Position numbers and translations under genes: made by a program. 64,000 bases of DNA from Bacillus sp. N1-1 (GTDB lineage Bacteria > Bacillota > Bacilli > Bacillales > Guptibacillaceae), in NCBI RefSeq assembly GCF_009818105.1, contig NZ_CP046564.1, positions 992,001-1,056,000 on the forward strand. Reading direction: 5' to 3'. Shown here piece by piece: positions 17,788 through 26,343 of the stretch. Position 1 is the stretch's first letter. Each line of letters starts with the position of its first letter. The notes below the pieces were generated by a model. The model was not told the origin of the DNA and did no database searches. It worked only from the letters and a program-made list of their open reading frames with translations.

Positions 17788-19125
17788 TCAAGCGAGAAAG
17801 GGTATGATTAAACCTGCTAACAAGAGAATTAATGCTCCGCCAAGTCGGGATGATATCTGAGCAAATGGCATGAGTTCCATTCTTCTTGAAGCGGATAGAA
17901 CGGCTACATCACCAGTTCCGCCCATATTCGCCATACATAACCCAGCTGTTATAGCAGCCTCAATCGGATAGAATCCAACCAACTTACCAATTAAGCCGGA
18001 ACCGATAATTGCACCCAAAACGACACCGAATACGGTTAAAATATATTGTAGAGTAAGGGCTTCAAGTACCGTGTTTAAATCAGTATAAGCAATCCCAATG
18101 CCAAACAGTAGAGCAAGTGTCCAGTTACTTGCGACGAATTTGTACCACTGACTTGCTCCATCAATGACGTTCTTTGGAATAATGTCTGCTATTTTTGCAA
18201 TAGCAACGATAATAATCATTAGAGCATACGGGTGTAGAGGAATGAAGTCTCCAAGTAATCCACCAATCGCAAAGAAGGTAATGGCGGCTAGTAATCCAAT
18301 TCCCATCTTTTGAATATCATAAGTTTGTTTCTCCTCTTTGTATTGAAACCCTTTTATTAATTGCCCGTTACCTGTAAGGGAAGGGAATTTGTTACCGAGT
18401 AGGTTAAGCATGCTAGCGAGCACGATGGCAAATACGTTACCAAGAGCAAGTGCAGGCACGAGCATAGAAATATAATATGCCGGATCATTGCCCATTAACT
18501 CGGAATAAACCTGACTCATCGGAACAGCACCAGCGCCCATGCCACCACCCATAATTGGCATTGTGATTACAAGGATCGCGTCTCTTAAAGAAAAGCCTAC
18601 AAGAGAACCCAATAAACCAGCGACAACAATTGCACCGATAACGGCCCCCATAATAGGTAAGAAGTAGCGCAGACCAACCTTTACGAGGATTTTCTTGTTC
18701 ATTCCAAGGATACTTCCCGTAATGAGCGCAGCAATATAGAAGTTCAAGAATGCCCCATCTTTCATGAATGTTGTCATTGTCGCGATCGAAGATTCAGGTA
18801 ACCAACCTTCATAAACAAGGAATGCTGCACCAAAGATGGCGATAATGGCGCCACCCCCAAGGTATGTTTTGACGATTGGCGTATGATCACCAATCCAACC
18901 TAGTAATTCTCCAAGTATAATCATAATAAGTAAACTACCAATCATACCGCCTGGAAGATTTCCAGTATAGAGACTAGTAAGTGTAATGGCCGCAAATATC
19001 ACAAACCATAGCACTGGGAGACCAAAAATTTTAATGGATTTCTTTTCTTGACTTATATTTTCGGACGAGGGGTCAGGTTGATTCTCATAATTTAACTCTT
19101 TAGCAGCTTGCGCCAATTTGTTCAC
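17788..19125 (-). CDS. maeN: 2-hydroxycarboxylate (malate/citrate):Na+ symporter
   Basis: A 445-residue member of the 2HCT (CitS/CimH/MaeN) family, about 11-12 helices with the GGxG pore motifs of both halves (TMPIMGGGMGAGAVPMSQVY and AGLCMANMGGTGDVAVLSA). A hydrophilic N-terminal tail of about 30 residues. It imports malate or citrate with Na+. Its place directly downstream of a MalKR-like two-component system points to malate (MaeN). Preceded by a cre-like site. The MaeN versus CimH assignment is by context. Confidence 0.88.
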   Translation of the reverse strand: MNKLAQAAKELNYENQPDPSSENISQEKKSIKIFGLPVLWFVIFAAITLTSLYTGNLPGGMIGSLLIMIILGELLGWIGDHTPIVKTYLGGGAIIAIFGAAFLVYEGWLPESSIATMTTFMKDGAFLNFYIAALITGSILGMNKKILVKVGLRYFLPIMGAVIGAIVVAGLLGSLVGFSLRDAILVITMPIMGGGMGAGAVPMSQVYSELMGNDPAYYISMLVPALALGNVFAIVLASMLNLLGNKFPSLTGNGQLIKGFQYKEEKQTYDIQKMGIGLLAAITFFAIGGLLGDFIPLHPYALMIIIVAIAKIADIIPKNVIDGASQWYKFVASNWTLALLFGIGIAYTDLNTVLEALTLQYILTVFGVVLGAIIGSGLIGKLVGFYPIEAAITAGLCMANMGGTGDVAVLSASRRMELMPFAQISSRLGGALILLLAGLIIPFLA

Positions 19126-19160
19126 TCCTTTTTTAATGCGTTATCATAAAAACAGCAATA

Positions 19161-19177
19161 TCGTAAACGCTTTCATT
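19161..19177 (-). promoter_or_regulatory. cre-like CcpA site upstream of maeN
   Basis: Minus strand AATGAAAGCGTTTACGA matches the cre consensus WTGNAANCGNWWNCA except for one terminal base. It lies 36-52 nt before the maeN ATG, in position for glucose repression of malate uptake. Confidence 0.6.
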
Positions 19178-19245
19178 GATTGTTTTTATCATAAAATAAT
19201 TGACAGAAAATTCACATGTTATGTAACTATTGATAGTAATGTAAT

Positions 19246-19273
19246 TAAAAAAAGCAACCAGGAAGGTTGCTTG
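19246..19273 (-). terminator. Terminator of malKR
   Basis: AAGCAACC and GGTTGCTT arms followed by a run of seven Ts on the minus strand, directly after the malR stop. Confidence 0.85.
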
Positions 19274-19999
19274 TTAAAGGTAATGGCGAATGGTAGATTG
19301 TTTCTCAGGATTAATCGCATATTGGTAAATAGGTCGGCCTACCCCATAAGTTAACGTCTCTTCCAAATAGCCAATACTACTTAGAAACTTTAAATATTTT
19401 CTTACAGATACTCTTGAGATGTTCGTAGTTGTTGCAATATCATCTGTAGAAAACTGATTAGCTTTAAGTGATAGAATGGTCGTGTTGATCGTTTCAAGTG
19501 TGTTTTTTGTTAAACCTTTAGGTAAAAGACGATTATCTGAAGGTTCATGAACTTCTTCGGGAACTGGAAGTGTGGCCCGGAGCATGTGATCGAGTTCTTT
19601 TTGATTCATCTGATCTTTATCGTTAAGCTTGTAGTAATTCCGTTTATAGTTCAGAAGTGCTTCTTGAAACCGATCGAATTCAAAAGGCTTAATGAGATAA
19701 TCAATGGCACCAAGCCTTAATGCTTGCTGAATTTGATTAATTTCGGAAGAGGCTGTTATTAAAATAACATCTACATCCCGATTTTGTTCTCGTACTAACT
19801 TCAGAAATTCGATACCGTTAACTCCTGGCATATAGACATCTAGAAGAACAAGGTCAATCTTTGTGGAAGCTAATGTCGATAACGCTTCGTTAGCTGTTTT
19901 TGAAAGGTGGCTTGGCGTAAAACCATCGAGTTGCTCAACGTATCGCTTGTTCAATTGTGCAACCATTGGATCGTCTTCTACTATCATAACTTGAATCAT
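19274..19999 (-). CDS. malR: Malate response regulator MalR-like (DcuR/CitB family)
   Basis: A 241-residue response regulator. The receiver domain has DLVLLDVYMPG (phospho-acceptor Asp, about residue 54) and YLIKPFEFDRF. The C-terminal helix-turn-helix is FSTDDIATTTNISRVSVRKYLKFL. The wording is very close to B. subtilis MalR, including the final QYL/HYL residues. ATG overlaps the kinase stop by one base (TAATG), so the two are translationally coupled. It should activate maeN downstream. Confidence 0.92.
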   Translation of the reverse strand: MIQVMIVEDDPMVAQLNKRYVEQLDGFTPSHLSKTANEALSTLASTKIDLVLLDVYMPGVNGIEFLKLVREQNRDVDVILITASSEINQIQQALRLGAIDYLIKPFEFDRFQEALLNYKRNYYKLNDKDQMNQKELDHMLRATLPVPEEVHEPSDNRLLPKGLTKNTLETINTTILSLKANQFSTDDIATTTNISRVSVRKYLKFLSSIGYLEETLTYGVGRPIYQYAINPEKQSTIRHYL

Positions 20000-21615
20000 T
20001 ATAAATCCTCTCCCTGATCAAAAGGAACAATGATCGTAAATGTCGTTCCTTTACCTAAAACCGAATCTACGTCGATTGAACCTTCTAGTTTATCAATACT
20101 TTGCCTAGTAAGGAATAGTCCAAAGCCCCTGTGTTTGCCGTCTTTCGAAGTATGTCCTTGCAGAAAGATGTCCTCTAGTTTGTCTTCAGGAATCCCTTCT
20201 CCAGTATCCGCTATCGTCATGCTTAATAAGTTATCAATATAAGAGAATGTCATGCGGATTTCTTGTTTTTCACTTGTAGAAACACTATCGATCGCATTAT
20301 CGATGATGTTACCGAGTATGGTAATCAGTTCATGCGTGATTTCAGGACGGCCAGCTTGAGGAATCTCTGTTTCAAAGTCGATCGTTATGGCAACATGTGA
20401 TTCTCGTGCATAGCTCATTTTCCCTATGATAAAACCTGCGAATATGGGGTCCTTAATATACTTTGTCACACTACCAATTTCATCTGCTTGATGATCAACC
20501 AACTTGCTAATAAAATAAGTAACCTCTTCATAATCTTCCATTTTAATTAAACCGAGGAGAACTTGTAATTGATTCCTAAATTCATGAGATTGCGCTCGTA
20601 ATGTATCAGCGTACATCTGTACACCCGTAAGTTGTTCAGCTAATTGATTTACTTCGGTTTTATCTCTAAAAGTGGCGATGGCCCCCACAACATGACCATT
20701 CACAATTAGGGGGACACGATTTGTAATAATCGAGACACCATTAATCAACTGCTCTTGATCTAGTTCTGCTTCTCGTGACATAAGAATATCTTCGAGTCTT
20801 GTCCCTGGCAGGAAATCGCTAATTTTCATCCCTAGAGGATCAGATGCCTTCAAACTAGCTTGTTTAAAAATGCGTCGTGCTGACTTATTTACGAGAAGAA
20901 TCGTCCCGGTTCGATCAATGGCGATAATCCCTTCATGTACAGAATGTAACATGGTATTTCGTTCTTCGTGTATACGAGCAATCGCGTATGGTTCTAACCC
21001 AAAAAGGCTGTTTTTTATATATCGTGCTAATAAAAATGCTCCAATAATGCCTATGAGTACTCCAACAGTTGAACCGATAAGAATTTTCCTGTGGCTCTGT
21101 TGGATGGATGCCGTTACAGCATCTAAAGAAATACCCACCGCCACAGCACCAATCTGGTTCTGATTATTGTCGTAAATCGGTGTGAACGCCCGTAAGGATT
21201 TACCTAACGTACCAGTTGATCTAGATATGTATTCATCTCCATTAAGCGCCCTTTGTTCATCGCCACCTACAAAATGTTTCCCTATTTTTTGAACATCAGG
21301 ATGTGATTTACGTATACCTTCCATATCCATCACAACCACAAATAGGACATCAGAAGCTTGTTGAATGTTTGTCGTGTATTCCTGAATGCTTATCTCTTCA
21401 TCAGGTATATCTGTTAATCCATCTTTCACAATTTTTGATTCCGCAATCGTTCTGGAAACGGTAATTGCTTTATCCTCTAATTGATTTTCAATCGTTTCAC
21501 TAGTCGTATTTGTAACTAATAGATCCGTAATCAATAGCGACATGATGACAACCGTACAAACGAAGATAATAATAATGGTGCTTAATTTAAAACGGTACTT
21601 TTGCAATGTTTTCAC
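19999..21615 (-). CDS. malK: Malate sensor histidine kinase MalK-like (CitA/DcuS family)
   Basis: A 538-residue membrane kinase. TM1 (about 13-34), an extracytoplasmic single-Cache/PAS-like sensor for carboxylates (about 35-180), TM2 (about 180-203), a cytoplasmic PAS domain (ERNTMLHSVHEGIIAIDR), then the SHEFRNQLQ phospho-acceptor box and a HATPase domain (NIIDNAIDS, DTGEGIP, HRGFGLFL). The order of domains is that of the DcuS/CitA family. Operon with malR, then maeN. Confidence 0.93.
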   Translation of the reverse strand: MKTLQKYRFKLSTIIIIFVCTVVIMSLLITDLLVTNTTSETIENQLEDKAITVSRTIAESKIVKDGLTDIPDEEISIQEYTTNIQQASDVLFVVVMDMEGIRKSHPDVQKIGKHFVGGDEQRALNGDEYISRSTGTLGKSLRAFTPIYDNNQNQIGAVAVGISLDAVTASIQQSHRKILIGSTVGVLIGIIGAFLLARYIKNSLFGLEPYAIARIHEERNTMLHSVHEGIIAIDRTGTILLVNKSARRIFKQASLKASDPLGMKISDFLPGTRLEDILMSREAELDQEQLINGVSIITNRVPLIVNGHVVGAIATFRDKTEVNQLAEQLTGVQMYADTLRAQSHEFRNQLQVLLGLIKMEDYEEVTYFISKLVDHQADEIGSVTKYIKDPIFAGFIIGKMSYARESHVAITIDFETEIPQAGRPEITHELITILGNIIDNAIDSVSTSEKQEIRMTFSYIDNLLSMTIADTGEGIPEDKLEDIFLQGHTSKDGKHRGFGLFLTRQSIDKLEGSIDVDSVLGKGTTFTIIVPFDQGEDL

Positions 21616-21701
21616 CTCTGCAGAAAAAAGAAAAAATTCATATCTCTAGTGTAATCGTTTCTGGTGAAGATGAACATATGTCGTGATCTCTTTAGGAACA
21701 G

Positions 21702-21734
21702 AAAAAACCGCTCAGAATTATGTCTGAGCGGTTT
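21702..21734 (-). terminator. Terminator of the DHA2 exporter gene
   Basis: AAACCGCTCAGA and TCTGAGCGGTTT arms; T run on the minus strand. Confidence 0.8.
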
Positions 21735-21758
21735 CGTCGGTGACTAATCGTGAATCTT

Positions 21759-23216
21759 CTACGTATTCACAGGTTTCGGAAGGTCTTGATTATCTTTTAG
21801 AGGTACCTTATTTGTTTCCTCTGTTTTCTCAAAAGGATTGTTTTTCTTAATGAAAAATGAAAGCACAAGGGCAACAATTGTCAGCGCAAGTATCACAAGA
21901 AACGCAATGTTTACGCCATAAATATCTGGTCGTGAGATAGAGGGCTGCTGCTGAGCTGTTTGAGCTGTTGTCGTCATAACTGTCACAAGGATCGCCGTGC
22001 CGACTGATGCAGCGATCTGCCGCATCGTATTGTTCATGGCTGCTCCGTGCGGAATAAGGTGCTTCGGCATTTGATTCAAACCAGCCGTTGTGACCGGCAT
22101 CATCACCATCGATAAACCAAACATACGAATCGCATACATCACTGTTAAGAACGTAATAGTTGTCGATGTGTCTAGAAATGAGAACCCGAGCGTTGCGCCG
22201 GTTACAATTATTAAGCCAACAATTGCAAGAAGACGCGCACCGATTCGATCAAAAATACGTCCTGTAATTGGAGACATAAAGGCTGTAATGACGGCACCTG
22301 GAAGTAGAACAAGCCCAGACTCAAATGCGGTGAAGTCTCTCATGTTTTGCATGTAGAGAGGAATTAATGTTTCTGAGCCGATCAATCCAAGAAACATCAT
22401 CATCCCGATTATGGTCGTAATGGTGAAAGTTTTATCTTTAAACACTCGAAACTCGAGCATCGGTTTTGATAGGCGGAGCTGTCTTAAAATGAAAATCGTC
22501 AGCGTCACGATACCAACGATAAGAACAACGATGGTTCTCATGCTGCTCCAGCCAATGTTTCCTGCACTCGTGAACGCATAAAGTAATCCGCCGAATCCGA
22601 TTGATGAAAGAATAATTGAGATCGGATCGACTTTTGGAAACGTAAGCTCTGTTACATTTTTCATAACGAAATGGGCAACTGCAATAATCATAATAGCGAG
22701 TGGTAACATCGCCCAGAATAGTAAGCGCCACGAATAGCTTGCTGTAATCCAACCCGATAAGGCCGGACCAATAGCGGGTGCAAAGGAAATGACGAGTCCA
22801 ATATAGCCCATAGCAGCACCGCGTTTATTCACTGGGAAAATCATAAGAAACACGGTTTGCATAAGTGGAAGCATCACGCCAGCACCGGCGGATTGAATGA
22901 CACGGCCAATTAACAATACGCCAAAGTTCGGGGCAAAACCGCCAACAACTGTTCCGACGGCAAAAATACTCATCGCGGAAATAAATAGTTGTCGCGTTGT
23001 AAATCGCTCAAGAAGAAAAGCACTGATTGGGATCATAATTCCGTTTACAAGCATAAAGACGGTTGTCAGCCATTGTGCTGTGTTCGCTGTAATGTTCATT
23101 TCCTCCATGATCGGTGGAATCGCCGTAATCATAAGGGTCTGGTTTAAAATTGTAATAAACGCTCCAGCTAGTAGAAGGGCTGAAATTAACACTTTATTAT
23201 AAGGTTTGGTGGTCAC
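21759..23216 (-). CDS. DHA2 family multidrug efflux MFS transporter
   Basis: A 485-residue drug:H+ antiporter with 14 predicted helices (EmrB/QacA type). It contains LNQTLMITAIPPIMEEM in helix 1, GRVIQSAGAGVMLPLMQTV (motif related to drug antiporter motif B) and GYIGLVISFAPAIGPALSGWI (antiporter motif C, GPALSG). GTG start at 23216 with GAGAGGAGG. No adjacent TetR or MarR regulator is visible, and the substrate is unknown. Confidence 0.92.
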   Translation of the reverse strand: MTTKPYNKVLISALLLAGAFITILNQTLMITAIPPIMEEMNITANTAQWLTTVFMLVNGIMIPISAFLLERFTTRQLFISAMSIFAVGTVVGGFAPNFGVLLIGRVIQSAGAGVMLPLMQTVFLMIFPVNKRGAAMGYIGLVISFAPAIGPALSGWITASYSWRLLFWAMLPLAIMIIAVAHFVMKNVTELTFPKVDPISIILSSIGFGGLLYAFTSAGNIGWSSMRTIVVLIVGIVTLTIFILRQLRLSKPMLEFRVFKDKTFTITTIIGMMMFLGLIGSETLIPLYMQNMRDFTAFESGLVLLPGAVITAFMSPITGRIFDRIGARLLAIVGLIIVTGATLGFSFLDTSTTITFLTVMYAIRMFGLSMVMMPVTTAGLNQMPKHLIPHGAAMNNTMRQIAASVGTAILVTVMTTTAQTAQQQPSISRPDIYGVNIAFLVILALTIVALVLSFFIKKNNPFEKTEETNKVPLKDNQDLPKPVNT

Positions 23217-23403
23217 GATAGGACCTCCTCTCGTAATCTCTTATTATTTTCATTATTAGTAGTTGAGTAGTTTTGCCTCAATCAATTATCAAATTATACT
23301 CTCATCATCGTCTCGTTACAAACGTCTTGATTGTAAAAATTTCATTACGGTCGAGTGGGGGTGGATTCCATATAATGGTTTAATTAGGTAGAATGATTCT
23401 AGT

Positions 23404-23455
23404 TAGCTAATAAAAATTGATTTTGGCCAATAAATCTTGAATTTGGCCAATAAAC
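23404..23455 (+). repeat. Three phased copies of a GGCCAATAAA-like motif
   Basis: AGCTAATAAA (from 23405), GGCCAATAAA (23425) and GGCCAATAAA (23445) recur every 20 bp, separated by AT-rich variable bases. The same spacing is used by the unrelated CGCGGAAT array at 33631-33720. Confidence 0.6.
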
Positions 23456-23457
23456 CT

Positions 23458-23484
23458 TCCGCGGGCACGCTCTCGCACGCGGAA
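23458..23484. repeat. TTCCGCG / CGCGGAA inverted repeat
   Basis: Seven-base arms separated by 13 GC-rich bases (loop includes GCACGCTCTCGCA). Each arm contains the CGCGGAA word that is repeated at 33.6 kb. Confidence 0.5.
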
Positions 23485-23549
23485 TATTTGCTCTGGCGTG
23501 TTTTTGGGAGGTTCCTCGCTTTCGGATTTAGAAGTATATCAGAAGTATA

Positions 23550-23724
23550 TCAAAAGCGGAGTCTTCAGGGCGGCCTGGGATTTACAGAAGAGAAGCTGAG
23601 TGCCATTTTTCAACAGAATTTCGAGCCAATTGAAATGAAAGAGATGAAACGGGTCGATACTGGAAGCGGAATGTTTGGCGTTAGTGGTCTCTGGGCCGCG
23701 CGATTTAGACTTCGGAGTTCATGA
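23550..23724 (+). pseudogene. C-terminal remnant of a SAM-dependent methyltransferase
   Basis: The reading frame gives GFTEEKLSAIFQQNFEPIEMKEM, then a Gly-rich FGVSGLWAARFR tail. This is the usual ending of small class I methyltransferases of the YcgJ/TehB type. The upstream 350 bp contains no matching N-terminal part with a SAM-binding GxGxG, so only the tail remains. Upstream sequence of the open frame (from 23437) is repeat DNA. Family assignment is from memory of the pattern. Confidence 0.45.
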
Positions 23725-23748
23725 TGATGAGGTAAGGGGTGAAGAAAA

Positions 23749-24255
23749 GTGAGAAAAGTGGAAGTGCAGGAATTTAAAGAGATTTGGCGTGAACTTTTTT
23801 TGTTAGAAGCGAGAAAGATCGAGCAAGTTTATGGCGATAATATGATTGAAATTCATCATATTGGTAGCACGGCGGTTGAAGGGTTAAAAGCAAAGCCAGT
23901 GATTGATCTATTGCCTGTTGTGAACGATCTTACATTAGTGGATCAAAAAAATCCGGAGATGAAAAAACTTGGCTACGAATCGCTTGGTGAAAATGGACTT
24001 ACTGGTCGCCGCTTCTTTCGAAAGGGTGGGGATCAGCGGTCACATCATGTTCATCTTTATGAAAAAGGAAACCCGGATATTGATCGGCATCTGGCCTTTC
24101 GGGATTATTTAATTGCGCATCCCGAAGACCGATTACGCTATGGTGAGAAAAAGGCTAAGTTAGCAGAACGTTATCCTAATGACATGGAAGCTTATATCAT
24201 GGGAAAGGATTCACTTGTAAAAGAAATAGAAATGAAAGCACTCGATTGGTATTGA
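23749..24255 (+). CDS. GrpB family (UPF0157) protein
   Basis: A 168-residue GrpB-like protein of the nucleotidyltransferase fold, with HHIGSTAVEGLKAKPVIDLLPVV as the GS-x(n)-D motif and RSHHVHLYEKGNPDIDRHLAFRDYL as the second conserved block. Function is not established for the family. GTG start at 23749 with GGTAAGGGG upstream. It ends at a strong terminator. Confidence 0.88.
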   Translation: MRKVEVQEFKEIWRELFLLEARKIEQVYGDNMIEIHHIGSTAVEGLKAKPVIDLLPVVNDLTLVDQKNPEMKKLGYESLGENGLTGRRFFRKGGDQRSHHVHLYEKGNPDIDRHLAFRDYLIAHPEDRLRYGEKKAKLAERYPNDMEAYIMGKDSLVKEIEMKALDWY

Positions 24256-24279
24256 TCAAAATAAGGTAGTGGATATAAA

Positions 24280-24328
24280 AAAAGAGAGAAAACGAGCCGT
24301 AAACTGGGCCGCGTTTCTCTCTTTTTTA
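24280..24328 (+). terminator. Terminator of the GrpB gene
   Basis: AAAGAGAGAAAACG pairs with CGTTTCTCTCTTT across a GC-rich loop and is followed by a T run. Confidence 0.75.
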
Positions 24329-24377
24329 TTTGCATTCATTTCTGATGAAAATCCATAAATAGGTTGCGCGATATAGT

Positions 24378-24396
24378 GATAATGATTATCATTATA
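24378..24396 (+). promoter_or_regulatory. Fur box upstream of yclN
   Basis: GATAATGATTATCATTATA matches the 19-bp Fur consensus GATAATGATTATCATTATC at 18 of 19 positions, about 57 nt before the yclN ATG. Iron-replete Fur should block this promoter. Confidence 0.9.
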
Positions 24397-24452
24397 AATT
24401 AGATAAACATATTAACAGCGCTTGAAGCAAATCTAGTAAAGGGAAGAGTGAG

Positions 24453-25403
24453 ATGAAAAAAAGGTATCTAATCAGTGTATTTATTTTATTATCATTTATA
24501 TCCCTGTTTATCGGGGTGAAAAGCATGTCGCCACTCGAGGTGTTTAAGCTTACGGATGAACAGAGTCAGGTGTTTTGGATTAGCCGTGTTCCAAGACTCG
24601 TCAGTATTATTATCGCTGGGGCAAGTATGAGTATTTGTGGACTTATTATGCAGCAGCTTAGTCGAAACAAGTTTGTCTCTCCAACAACGGCAGGTACGAT
24701 GGATGCTGCAAGACTTGGGATTCTTGTTTCTCTTATTCTATTTTCCTCTGCTAGCTTAATGCAAAAGATGATGATTTCTTTTTTGTTTGCTTTAGCAGGT
24801 ACTTTCCTTTTCATGAAGGTTCTCGACCGAGTGAAGTATAAGGATGCTATTTTCATTCCTTTAGTTGGCTTGATGTTCGGGAATGTGATCGGATCAGTGA
24901 CCACGTTTTTCGCATATAAATACGATTTAATGCAGAGTATTGGATCGTGGCTGCAGGGAGATTTTTCTGTCGTATTAAAAGGTCAGTATGAATTGTTATA
25001 CATAAGCATTCCTGGTCTTATTATTGCTTACATATATGCAAACCGATTTACGATTGCAGGAATGGGGGAGGATTTTTCCGTTAATCTTGGCTTAAAGTAT
25101 AAACAGATTGTTAACATCGGGCTCGTTATCGTTGCTTTGGTGACAACCGTTGTCATGTTAACAGTAGGAGCCATTCCGTTTCTCGGTTTAATAATCCCTA
25201 ATATCGTTTCGATCATGATGGGGGATAACCTGAAAGCTAATCTTTTTCCAACTGCCATGATGGGGGCTGTATTTGTGTTAATCTGCGATATCCTTGGAAG
25301 AGTGATTATTTATCCCTATGAGATATCCATTGGTCTTATGGTCGGCGTCATTGGAAGTGTTTTATTTATTTACTTGTTGTTAAGGAGAAGAGCTTATGTC
25401 TAA
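24453..25403 (+). CDS. yclN: Siderophore ABC transporter permease YclN
   Basis: A 316-residue FecCD family permease with about 9 helices (PRLVSIIIAGASMSICGLIMQQL and GAIPFLGLIIPNIVSIMMGDNL, the EAA-like coupling loop). First gene of a Fur-regulated importer corresponding to B. subtilis YclNOPQ, which takes up petrobactin-type catecholate siderophores. The next gene overlaps it by 8 bp. Confidence 0.92.
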   Translation: MKKRYLISVFILLSFISLFIGVKSMSPLEVFKLTDEQSQVFWISRVPRLVSIIIAGASMSICGLIMQQLSRNKFVSPTTAGTMDAARLGILVSLILFSSASLMQKMMISFLFALAGTFLFMKVLDRVKYKDAIFIPLVGLMFGNVIGSVTTFFAYKYDLMQSIGSWLQGDFSVVLKGQYELLYISIPGLIIAYIYANRFTIAGMGEDFSVNLGLKYKQIVNIGLVIVALVTTVVMLTVGAIPFLGLIIPNIVSIMMGDNLKANLFPTAMMGAVFVLICDILGRVIIYPYEISIGLMVGVIGSVLFIYLLLRRRAYV

Positions 25404-26343
25404 ACGTATGAAAAACAGTCTCCTTTTTGTGCTCAGTCTATTGCTTATAAGCGCATTTGTGTTGGTCGACCTGGGACAAAATGTGGGATACATTCTGCCA
25501 AGACGTGCGATCAAAATTGTCGCCATTATTGTAACAGGAAGTGCCATCGCTTTCTCAACGGTTATCTTTCAAACGATCACAAACAACCGTATCCTAACAC
25601 CTAGCATTATTGGACTTGATTCTCTTTATATGCTGATCCAGACCTTAATTATTTTCTTATTTGGATCAATGAACATTCTTATCCTGAATAAAAACATCAA
25701 TTTTCTTCTATCAGTAGTTTTAATGATGGTCTTTGCTAGTCTATTATTTAAGCTTCTTTTTCGAAAAGAAGGACAGAATATCTATTTTCTGCTTCTCATC
25801 GGCTTAATATTTGGAACGCTATTTGGAAGTCTCTCATCCTTCATGGAAATGCTAATTGATCCGAATGAATTCCAGGTCGTACAAGATCGGATGTTTGCAA
25901 GCTTCAATAATGTGAACACAGATGTCCTGCTTATTTCAATTGCCGCTTTCGCTATTGTACTGGTTTATGCATGGAAATACATAAAATACTTGGACGTGCT
26001 TTCACTAGGGCGAGATCATGCCATAAATCTTGGCGTCGATTATGATTACATCGTGAAGAGATTGTTGATTGTCATTTCCATCCTTGTTTCGATATCAACC
26101 GCATTAGTTGGACCCATTACATTTCTCGGATTGCTCGTAGTCAATGTGGCACATGAGTTTCTTAAGACGTATCGACATAGCTATTTAATCTCAGGCTCTA
26201 TCTTTATTAGTATCATTGCTTTAGTTGGAGGGCAGTTGATCGTTGAACACGTCTTTACATTCTCAACATCCATTAGCGTCATCATTAATTTTATTGGCGG
26301 CGTGTACTTTATTTACCTTCTACTTAAGGAGAGAAAATCATGA
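25396..26343 (+). CDS. yclO: Siderophore ABC transporter permease YclO
   Basis: A 315-residue second FecCD-type permease (RRAIKIVAIIVTGSAIAFSTVIFQTITNNRILTPSIIG, and VGPITFLGLLVVNVAHEFL as the ATPase-coupling loop). It pairs with YclN as a heterodimeric channel. Overlaps yclN by 8 bp and yclP by 4 bp (ATGA). Confidence 0.92.
   Translation: MSKRMKNSLLFVLSLLLISAFVLVDLGQNVGYILPRRAIKIVAIIVTGSAIAFSTVIFQTITNNRILTPSIIGLDSLYMLIQTLIIFLFGSMNILILNKNINFLLSVVLMMVFASLLFKLLFRKEGQNIYFLLLIGLIFGTLFGSLSSFMEMLIDPNEFQVVQDRMFASFNNVNTDVLLISIAAFAIVLVYAWKYIKYLDVLSLGRDHAINLGVDYDYIVKRLLIVISILVSISTALVGPITFLGLLVVNVAHEFLKTYRHSYLISGSIFISIIALVGGQLIVEHVFTFSTSISVIINFIGGVYFIYLLLKERKS

Larger units (their letters stand above)
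23217..23748 (+). other. Intergenic stretch with repeats and a gene remnant
   Basis: Holds the DHA2 promoter region, a 20-bp-phased TGGCCAATAAA array (23404-23455), a TTCCGCG/CGCGGAA hairpin (23458-23484) and a methyltransferase remnant (about 23550-23724). No intact gene seen. Confidence 0.6.

Noticed and set aside
22438..22752. 104-codon minus-strand frame inside the DHA2 exporter gene
   Set aside because: Out-of-frame shadow of a well-conserved transporter; no family features.
23437..23549. N-terminal part of the frame leading into the methyltransferase remnant
   Set aside because: It translates repeat and hairpin DNA and has no ribosome binding site; only the tail looks like a protein family.
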